Under the pieces are notes generated by a model that saw nothing but the letters and a program-made list of their open reading frames with translations, was not told the origin of the DNA and did not search any database. A DNA stretch of 11,674 bases from JBLHKE01 sp047619485 (GTDB lineage Bacteria > Verrucomicrobiota > Verrucomicrobiia > Verrucomicrobiales > DEV007): assembly GCA_047619485.1 (NCBI GenBank), contig JBLHKE010000178.1:1-11674 (forward strand). The letters are read 5' to 3'. Positions within the stretch are counted from its first letter, which is position 1; each line of letters opens with the position of its first letter. A program made the position numbers and the translations under genes. Below are positions 1-5,224 of the stretch, in pieces.

Positions 1-297
1 AAGGATGCCGCGAAAAAGGGGCCGAAGTTCGACGCGATCTTGCTCGACGTGGACGACGGGCCGACCTCGCTGATCCAACCACAAAATATTCAACTATATG
101 GCAACGACGGCTTGGAGGTCATCAAGCGGGCACTGACCCCCGGCGGGCGGCTGGCGATCTGGGCGGCGGTCGGTGAGCCAAAGTTGTTGAATGCGCTGGG
201 GCGTGCGGGCTTCCGGACAGAGGAGGTCGCCTGTGCCAAACACGCGCGTGCGAAGCGGCAGAACCACCGCATCTATCTCGCGGAAATGCGGTCGTAG
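1..297 (+). CDS. Spermidine synthase-like (SAM-dependent aminopropyl/methyltransferase fold) protein, C-terminal fragment
   Basis: The window opens inside this gene; 98 codons and the TAG stop are present and the start lies upstream. The fragment holds the second half of a Rossmann-type SAM-binding domain: FDAILLDVDDGP (residues 10-21 of the fragment), which is the acidic strand-4 motif of the spermidine synthase-like family, then a Y-x-x-x-G-L-E-x-x-x-x-x-L-x-P-G-G helix and LTPGGRLAIW (45-54), and a final AGFRTEEV strand with a basic tail (AKHARAKRQNHRIYLAEM). Proteins with this ending are often annotated as spermidine synthase, but many small family members lack a proven polyamine role; without the N-terminal part the substrate cannot be judged. 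It converges on the DUF1501 gene with only 27 bp between the two stops, and I see no clear terminator there. The family call is firm; the exact enzyme is not. Confidence 0.75.
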   Translation, partial: KDAAKKGPKFDAILLDVDDGPTSLIQPQNIQLYGNDGLEVIKRALTPGGRLAIWAAVGEPKLLNALGRAGFRTEEVACAKHARAKRQNHRIYLAEMRS

Positions 298-324
298 CGG
301 TGCCGGCAGGAGTGCCCATTGGCG

Positions 325-1791
325 CTAGGCGATGATGTCGTGCAGCACGCGCCCGGCGACGTCGGTGAGGCGGAAGCGTCGGCCGCTGTGCTTGTAGGTG
401 AGCTTCTTGTGGTCCATCCCTAACAGGTGCAACATCGTAGCGTGGATGTCGTGAATCTCGACGGTGTCCTCGGCTGCCTTGTTGCCGATCTCGTCAGTGG
501 CACCGTAGCTGGTGCCTCCCTTGGTGCCGCCACCGGCCATCCAGTAGCAACCCGCGTGTGGGTTATGGTCGCGACCGGTTGGCTTTCCGCCGGAGAGTTG
601 CGAGACTGGCAGGCGCCCAAATTCGCCGCCCCAAACGACGAGGGTGTCTTCGAGAAGGCCGCGTTGCTCGAGATCCGCTAGCAGGCCGGCGATCGGTTGG
701 TCGGTCTCGCCGGCGAACTGGCTGTGGTTTTTCTGGATGTTACCGTGGCCGTCCCAGCTGCGCGCGTTCTCCATCCCGCCGGAGTAGATCTGCACGAAGC
801 GCACCCCGCGTTCGACCATGCGCCGCGCCATCAGGCACTGGCGTGCGAAGTGGCTGCAGTTCTTCTCCTCGAGGCCGTAGAGTTTTTTGATGTGCTCGGG
901 TTCGCTGTCGACCTCGAAACACTCAGGCGCCTCGCTCTGCATGCGGTAGGCGAGTTCGAAACTCTTGATGCGCGCGGCGAGTTCGGATTCGCCCGGGTGG
1001 CGTGCCTGGTGCTTGGAGTTGAGCTGGCCGATGAAGTCTAGCTGCTTGCGTTGTTGTGCGTCTGTTAGGGAAGCGATGCGTTTCAGGTTTGGGATCGGCT
1101 CACCTTTCGAGCGCACCCAGGTCCCCTGGAATGCGCCGGGGAGAAATCCGCTGTTCCAGTTAGCGGCGTGGCCTTTGGGCAGGCCGCGGTTGAGCGGGTC
1201 GCTCATCACCACGAAGGCTGGCAGGTTCTGGTTCTCGGTGCCGAGCCCGTAGGTCGCCCAACTGCCGACGCAGGGGTGTCCCATGCGCGTGACACCGGTG
1301 TTGGCCATGAAGAGGGCGGGGGAGTGGTTGTTCGACTGCGTGTGAAACGATTTGATAAACGCCATCTTATCGACGTGCTGCGACAGGTGCGGGAACAGCG
1401 ACGACGCCCACATGCCACTCTTGCCGTGCTGCTTGAACTCGAACGGTGACTTCATTAATGGCCCGACGGCTTTGTCGAAAAAGCCGGTGGTCGCGTCGAA
1501 GCCCTCGAGCTTCTGGCCGTCGGCTTTGTCGAGCCCGGGCTTGTAGTCCCAGGTATCGACGTGGCTCGGGCCACCGTTGATGAACAACCAGATCACCGCC
1601 TTGGCCTTCGCCGGGAAGTGCGGCTGGCGCGACGCCATCGGGTTCGGGCCAAGCCCGGAGTCGGCGGCTAGTCCTTGCTCGGCGAGCATCGAGTTGAGCG
1701 CTAGCATGCCGATGCCGCCACCAGCGATCTTGAGAAGTTCGCGGCGAGAGTGGGCGGGTTGGATGTTTCCGCAGTGGTCGGGGTAATTCAT
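325..1791 (-). CDS. DUF1501 protein, Tat-exported, alkaline phosphatase/sulfatase-like fold
   Basis: Complete 488-residue protein, close to the usual DUF1501 length. It starts with a twin-arginine signal, SRRELLK at residues 15-21, followed by a small-residue hydrophobic stretch (AGGGIGMLALNSML), so it should be exported folded. Family motifs in order: VIWLFINGGPSHVDTWD (66-82), SWDGHGN (345-351), VVWGGEFGR (385-393), GRDHNPHAGC (406-415) and HDIHATMLHLLG (447-458). The Asp and His residues in these motifs sit where the alkaline phosphatase superfamily binds metals, but whether DUF1501 proteins are active hydrolases is not known. Such proteins are usually encoded directly after a PSD1 (DUF1549/DUF1553) gene; here that gene is almost 6 kb upstream on the same strand, with a DUF1592-DUF1552 pair and a transposase between them. 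No Shine-Dalgarno sequence is visible before the ATG; the start is chosen because it places the Tat signal at the N-terminus. The gene appears intact. Confidence 0.92.
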   Translation of the reverse strand: MNYPDHCGNIQPAHSRRELLKIAGGGIGMLALNSMLAEQGLAADSGLGPNPMASRQPHFPAKAKAVIWLFINGGPSHVDTWDYKPGLDKADGQKLEGFDATTGFFDKAVGPLMKSPFEFKQHGKSGMWASSLFPHLSQHVDKMAFIKSFHTQSNNHSPALFMANTGVTRMGHPCVGSWATYGLGTENQNLPAFVVMSDPLNRGLPKGHAANWNSGFLPGAFQGTWVRSKGEPIPNLKRIASLTDAQQRKQLDFIGQLNSKHQARHPGESELAARIKSFELAYRMQSEAPECFEVDSEPEHIKKLYGLEEKNCSHFARQCLMARRMVERGVRFVQIYSGGMENARSWDGHGNIQKNHSQFAGETDQPIAGLLADLEQRGLLEDTLVVWGGEFGRLPVSQLSGGKPTGRDHNPHAGCYWMAGGGTKGGTSYGATDEIGNKAAEDTVEIHDIHATMLHLLGMDHKKLTYKHSGRRFRLTDVAGRVLHDIIA

Positions 1792-1927
1792 GGCGATCAG
1801 TTAAAAGGGGGGAGTGGCACCAAAAAACTAGCCGAAAATCAAGCGATTGTCTGCGCAAATCGGCCACTTCGAGCCGCCTCAATCTGGCTGCCGACTCACC
1901 GTAGCCTCGACATCTTTAAGCGTGTTG

Positions 1928-1950
1928 CATTTCGGCAGGATGCCGAAATG
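1928..1950. repeat. Perfect palindrome, 10-bp arms with 3-bp loop
   Basis: The arms are CATTTCGGCA (1928-1937) and TGCCGAAATG (1941-1950), separated by GGA. Pairing is perfect over 10 bp. There is no T-run on either side, so it is not a classical intrinsic terminator. It lies downstream of the transposase stop and upstream of DUF1501, so it could end transcription by stem alone, form part of the DUF1501 leader, or be one copy of a dispersed REP-like element. The structure is certain; the role is open. Confidence 0.6.
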
Positions 1951-1990
1951 ACGGCGATTCACGCCCGTGGAACGGTTGGCTCGCTGCCGA

Positions 1991-1996
1991 ATTATA
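1991..1996 (-). promoter_or_regulatory. Possible -10 box for the DUF1501 gene
   Basis: Read on the minus strand this is TATAAT, inside a short AT-rich run (1990-2002) in an otherwise GC-rich window. No good -35 box lies 16-18 bp upstream (nearest hexamers are CAATTC, ACAATT and AACAAT). If used, transcription would begin about 190 nt before the DUF1501 start and the leader would contain the 1928-1950 hairpin. The assignment rests on one hexamer and is weak. Confidence 0.25.
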
Positions 1997-2142
1997 TAAA
2001 AACGGTCCCTTTGAATTGTTCCTCAGGCTCGACGAGAACCCCCCTTGTAGTGCCCGCCAACCAAATGTTCCACGAGCTGGTGCCTAGTATCGAAGCGCAC
2101 CGTGGGAGAGTGACGGTGAGATAATGGGGTCGAAACAGGTCT

Positions 2143-3207
2143 CTAGCCAGATGGGGTCACGGCATCGACCTTCAAGTCGCGCAGCACCCGTAGCTCGCCC
2201 CACTGCGCGCCCTTCATCCGGCGCCCACCATTCTTTCGTTTGCTCCCGAATGCCTCCCGCTGCCGTTCGAAGAACGCGTTGATGAAACCCTGGCTGCCGA
2301 ATGCAACTCCATCCGTCATGTAGCGAACCCGGCAGCGCAAGACCTGCGCCACCGTAAGCTTGCCGCCGGCTGCCCACACCGCCTCGATTTCGCGCTGCGT
2401 GAACCCGCCTTTGAATTTTACCACGCCGTCTGCCGCCGCCCCGTCCTTTACTTCCTGCCCGACACCGAACAGGTAATCGCGGTAGCGATCGGCCGCCTTC
2501 GCCCAGCTCTGAGTCTTTCCAAATGCGATCGCCGCGATCAGCCCTGACCTCGCCAGGCGCATCCCGCCGACCGCCGCCGCGTAGCTGCACCAGCGGTAGT
2601 CCTCAGGTCGCCTCACCATGCCGGCGCGGATCGGGTTGAGATCGATGTAGGCGGCCACCGTGCGCAGGGCTTCTCCCGGCTCGACGAGCACGCTTTTAAA
2701 ACGCCCTTCCCAGAGCGTGCCGGTGCGGCCAGATGAATGATTGTAGGCGAGCGTGAAGCGCAGCTTCAGTTCTTTCATGAAGGCGGAAAGATCAAACAGG
2801 CGCGCCCGCACTCGTACGGCGATGCGTTCGATCCCGACGACGTTGTTTGCCTTTCGGCAGTCGTCCAGTTCGCGCAGGAGGAACTTGGTCGACTGCTCTC
2901 CCGAGAAGGCCGAGAGTTTCGCTAGCACGTCCTCGTCAGATAGATTGGCGAGCGCCTCCTCGCGGTCCGGAATTTCAAGCAGGAGATGAAAATGGTTGCC
3001 CATGAAACACCAAGCCAGCGCCCGCAAGCCGCTGAACTTGAGTTGCTTAAGAAAAATCTTCCGGAAGGTCTCCTTCTCCTCCTCGCCAAACAGGATCTCC
3101 CTCCCAGCCGTCCGAGAAACGACATGCACAAAACGAGCCCCGTCAGGAGCCTCCCGGCCGGCGAGGGTATTCATCAAAAACTTCCGCGTCTTTCTCATGA
3201 TATTCAT
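2143..3207 (-). CDS. REP-associated tyrosine transposase (RAYT, Y1_Tnp/IS200-like HUH family)
   Basis: Single-strand DNA nuclease/transposase of the HUH Y1 family; RAYTs cut and join at REP palindromes and are usually single-copy and not flanked by IS ends. With the ATG at 3207 the protein has 354 residues. Visible motifs: DGARFVHVVSRTAGREILF (22-40), CFMGNHFHLLLEI (67-79) with the His-x-His metal pair at H72 and H74, FMKELKLRFTLAYNHSSGRTG (143-163) holding the likely catalytic tyrosine (Y155), LWEGRFKSV (165-173), and AYIDLNPIRAG (186-196). A C-terminal region (about 265-330, TQREIEAVW to FGSKRKNG) is the helical extension common in this subgroup. The frame stays open upstream to 3321, but that extension (residues reading RDRPYAFN) is translated from the repeat at 3244-3269 and is not protein-like, so I start at MNIMRKTRKF. 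Start codons at 3198 (MRKTRKF) also fit. The gene is intact. Its last codons (AVTPSG) overlap the ATGGGGTC repeat. Confidence 0.88.
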   Translation of the reverse strand: MNIMRKTRKFLMNTLAGREAPDGARFVHVVSRTAGREILFGEEEKETFRKIFLKQLKFSGLRALAWCFMGNHFHLLLEIPDREEALANLSDEDVLAKLSAFSGEQSTKFLLRELDDCRKANNVVGIERIAVRVRARLFDLSAFMKELKLRFTLAYNHSSGRTGTLWEGRFKSVLVEPGEALRTVAAYIDLNPIRAGMVRRPEDYRWCSYAAAVGGMRLARSGLIAAIAFGKTQSWAKAADRYRDYLFGVGQEVKDGAAADGVVKFKGGFTQREIEAVWAAGGKLTVAQVLRCRVRYMTDGVAFGSQGFINAFFERQREAFGSKRKNGGRRMKGAQWGELRVLRDLKVDAVTPSG

Positions 3208-3243
3208 GATGGGTTCTTCAAGTCGATACGTCAAGCAGTTAAA

Positions 3244-3269
3244 TGCATAGGGTCTGTCCCTTTGAAGGG
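3244..3269. repeat. REP-like repeat copy 1 (GGGTCTGTCCC core)
   Basis: TGCATAGGGTCTGTCCCT followed by TTGAAGGG. The core GGGTCTGTCCC can fold as GGG/CCC around a 5-nt loop. It matches copy 2 at 24 of 26 positions. It lies 37 bp upstream of the transposase start and is therefore a candidate recognition site of that enzyme; this link is inference from RAYT biology. Confidence 0.7.
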
Positions 3270-3343
3270 TAACTCGCGACGAGATGAGTGGAGTTTTCCA
3301 CGCCGTTGAGGGTAACTGCACCGGGCGGCCGCGCTAGATTAAG

Positions 3344-3369
3344 TGCATAGGGTCTGTCCCTCTGAATGG
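3344..3369. repeat. REP-like repeat copy 2 (GGGTCTGTCCC core)
   Basis: TGCATAGGGTCTGTCCCT is identical to copy 1 over 18 bp, then CTGAATGG differs at two positions. The copies are in the same orientation and exactly 100 bp apart. CGTTGAG at 3304-3310 is also repeated exactly 100 bp later (3404-3410), which suggests a worn 100-bp tandem duplication, although most of the rest of the unit no longer aligns. Confidence 0.7.
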
Positions 3370-3385
3370 TCTCTCTGAATGGTCT
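3361..3385. repeat. 13-bp-period tandem repeat
   Basis: TCTGAATGGTCT occurs at 3361-3372 and again at 3374-3385, one base between them. The first copy overlaps the end of the GGGTCTGTCCC repeat copy 2, so this looks like slippage or partial duplication at the edge of that element. Confidence 0.6.
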
Positions 3386-3398
3386 TGTTGAAGGGGCA

Positions 3399-3452
3399 CT
3401 GAGCGTTGAGGACGATCGACCAGCGGGTATCGGGGAAAAGGGCCTGTGCGGG
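3399..3452 (-). pseudogene. Possible relic of an ECF sigma factor N-terminus
   Basis: One minus-strand frame reads PAQALFPDTRWSIVLNAQ over 18 codons. 'FPxTRWSxVL' is the start of many ECF-type sigma factors of Planctomycetota and Verrucomicrobiota. After LNAQ the similarity stops and the frame enters the REP-like repeats, ending at a stop near 3339. No usable start codon stands just before the motif. I read it as a short remnant cut off by the repeat/transposase module. It is only 18 residues, so chance resemblance remains possible. Confidence 0.3.
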
Positions 3453-3610
3453 TTCTTTTTCGATGGGGCAGAATCTTGTGCTCCGTGCATCGAAAGGCAA
3501 GGGGTTCGGTAGAGATTCGGCTGTGCGGGCGACCTTGGCGATCCGCGGAGATTGGAAATCACTGAATTGGGTCAGCTGTGCAAATGGCGCCACTGCGATA
3601 GACGAATGGC

Positions 3611-5224
3611 TCAACCGTTCGCCTTACCTGGACGACTGGTGCCGAACAGCGATTTCAGATCGGTCACCTTGGTGAGAACGAGCTGGCCACTACGTTCGCT
3701 GCTGTTGCCGCTCAGGGTGATCGGGGTGCCGACATGGTAGGCGAGGTTGAAACCGTGGAAGTCGCCGAACCCGACCTCGATCCTGACCGGTGGTTTGTCT
3801 TTCACATCGATGTAGAACACCTTCGCCTCATCGAGGTTGTCCGACATCCGCAAGCGGCCCTGCACGGTGATCTTGCCCTTGCCGAGCCTCACCCAGCTCT
3901 CGAACGGGCGCTCGCGGTACTCTTCGAATGCACCGCCGTCGAGACCTGGCAACGGCGCTGATGCGTTTGCGTAGGAGCCGGAATCGACACCGAATTTCTG
4001 TAGCAGCGAGAGGTGGAGTCGCCCAAGTTCCTGGTTCTCCGAGTAGCGCAGGTAGCGCCCGGTCTTGAGCATGCCGCCACCTTTGCCGGCCAGCACGATC
4101 GGGATTCGCTGGGCGGTGTGGTTGTCGCTGTGACCCATGCCGGAGCCGAACATTACTACGCTGTTGTCGAGCAGCGAGCCGTTGTGATCCCTATAGGATT
4201 TCAGCTTGGTCAGTAGGTAGTCGAACTTCTCCATGTGCCACAGGCTGATCTTGAGTAGCGCATCGATGTTCGACCGGCTGAAGTGGCGGAAGAAGTGCGA
4301 CAGGTAGTGGTGCTGTTTTTTGATTCCGAGGAAATCGAAGATCATGCGGCTGTTGCTGTTGCCGAGCATGTAGGTGATGCAGCGGGTTGAGTCGGTCCAC
4401 AGTGCCATCGCGATGATGTCGAGCATGGCATCGACCTGTTCGTTGAGGTTGCTCGAGCTCTCGGGGCGTTTCAGGCTGGAAAAATCGACGCGCTGGGCAC
4501 TGGCGAGCGGTGCTAGGTTTTCCAGTCGCTGTTCGGTCTCGCGCAGCACGGTGAAATACTCGTCGAGCGTCTCACTGTCTTCGCGCCCGGATTTCCGCTG
4601 CAGCGCCTTGGCATCGTCGCGGACCTTGTCGAGCAGGCTGGAGAATTCCTCGCGCTGTTGCGGGTCGCGCATCGGGTTGCGGAATAGTTGGTCGAACACC
4701 ATTTGTGGATCGCTCTCCCGCGGGATCGGGTCGCCGTTCTCATCGTATGAGATGTAGCTGCAACCGATCTGGTTGGTGAAAAGCCCTTCGGTGGTGAGCT
4801 CGAGTGAGCGGTGGGCGGTCTTGCCTCTGATCTTGTCGGCAATCAGCTGGTCGACTGACGCCGACTTGCTGTTTTTGTGGTGGCCGCTGAGGAAGCGGCG
4901 GGTGGAGTTGCTGTGTGACGAGAATCCGAAGTCACCCATGTTGTCGAGGATCAGCAGGTCATCCTTGTGTTTGGCGAACGGCGCCATCAGCGGGGACATG
5001 CGGAAGTCGTTCTCGACGCCGCCGTTGATATTCCACGACGGAGGGTGCACACCGTTCGGCTTGAACAGGGTGACGAAGCGCACCGGTGGTTTCGCATCGC
5101 CCGCGAGGTCGCGTGACTCGGCTTTCGCGCTGGCCTCCATCAGGTTGAGGAACGGCAGCGGGACGAGCGCTCCGGCCGCGCCGCGTAAAAATGTCCTGCG
5201 GCGGATGTCCCATTTCTTACTCAT
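3611..5224 (-). CDS. DUF1552 protein, Tat-exported, with an extra C-terminal beta-rich domain
   Basis: 537 residues from the ATG at 5224. The N-terminus is a clear twin-arginine signal: RRRTFLRG (8-15), then AAGALVPLPFLNLMEASAKA. DUF1552 core features include RFVTLFKPNGVHPPSW (49-64), FSSHSNSTRRFLSGHH (101-116), SVDQLIAD (123-130), and VVMFGSGMGHSDNHT (356-370) with IPIVLAGKGGG (374-384), which parallel the last metal-site motifs of DUF1501 and the alkaline phosphatase superfamily. The core ends near LPGLDGG (425-431). Residues about 440-537 form an extra segment of alternating strands (KITVQGRLRM, KVFYIDV, PPVRIEVGFGDF, TPITLSGNSS, GQLVLTKVTDLKSLFG), perhaps an OB-like or beta-sandwich fold. 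The frame is open upstream to 5383, but that would overlap the previous gene by 167 bp and displace the Tat signal, so it is rejected. The chosen start overlaps the DUF1592 gene's end by 8 bp (ATGAGTAA), a sign of translational coupling. Catalytic activity is unknown. Confidence 0.9.
   Translation of the reverse strand: MSKKWDIRRRTFLRGAAGALVPLPFLNLMEASAKAESRDLAGDAKPPVRFVTLFKPNGVHPPSWNINGGVENDFRMSPLMAPFAKHKDDLLILDNMGDFGFSSHSNSTRRFLSGHHKNSKSASVDQLIADKIRGKTAHRSLELTTEGLFTNQIGCSYISYDENGDPIPRESDPQMVFDQLFRNPMRDPQQREEFSSLLDKVRDDAKALQRKSGREDSETLDEYFTVLRETEQRLENLAPLASAQRVDFSSLKRPESSSNLNEQVDAMLDIIAMALWTDSTRCITYMLGNSNSRMIFDFLGIKKQHHYLSHFFRHFSRSNIDALLKISLWHMEKFDYLLTKLKSYRDHNGSLLDNSVVMFGSGMGHSDNHTAQRIPIVLAGKGGGMLKTGRYLRYSENQELGRLHLSLLQKFGVDSGSYANASAPLPGLDGGAFEEYRERPFESWVRLGKGKITVQGRLRMSDNLDEAKVFYIDVKDKPPVRIEVGFGDFHGFNLAYHVGTPITLSGNSSERSGQLVLTKVTDLKSLFGTSRPGKANG

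Larger units (their letters stand above)
1792..2142. other. Intergenic region between transposase and DUF1501 gene
   Basis: These 351 bp hold no convincing gene; open frames here are extensions or shadows. Contents seen: a perfect 10-bp palindrome at 1928-1950, a minus-strand TATAAT at 1991-1996, an 11-bp match (GTCCCTTTGAA, 2005-2015) to the repeat upstream of the transposase, and the octamer ATGGGGTC at 2124-2131 repeated at 2151-2158 inside the transposase 3' end. The region is the only upstream space available for a DUF1501 promoter if that gene is no longer transcribed with its usual partner. Confidence 0.6.
3208..3610. other. Intergenic repeat region upstream of the transposase
   Basis: About 400 bp between the DUF1552 stop and the transposase start. 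It contains two copies of a hairpin-forming repeat spaced exactly 100 bp, a 13-bp tandem repeat (3361-3385), a short repeat AGGGTAACT (3266-3274 and 3309-3317), and a possible sigma-factor relic (3399-3452). Open frames crossing it in several registers show no conserved protein. No terminator was found behind the DUF1552 gene. Confidence 0.6.

Noticed and set aside
298..324. Terminator between the converging genes
   Set aside because: Only the 8-bp self-complementary TGCCGGCA (301-308) is present, without loop space or T-tract.
2084..2590. 168-codon minus-strand frame overlapping the transposase 3' end
   Set aside because: It is an out-of-frame shadow of the transposase gene, Arg/Gly-rich without family motifs.
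3240..3370. CRISPR-like spacing of the 100-bp-apart repeats
   Set aside because: There are only two copies, the interval is far longer than a spacer, no cas genes are present, and the neighbouring RAYT explains them better.
3406..3675. Plus-strand 89-codon frame across the region upstream of the transposase
   Set aside because: No recognisable motif, runs into the 3' end of the DUF1552 gene antisense, and starts inside repeat-derived DNA.
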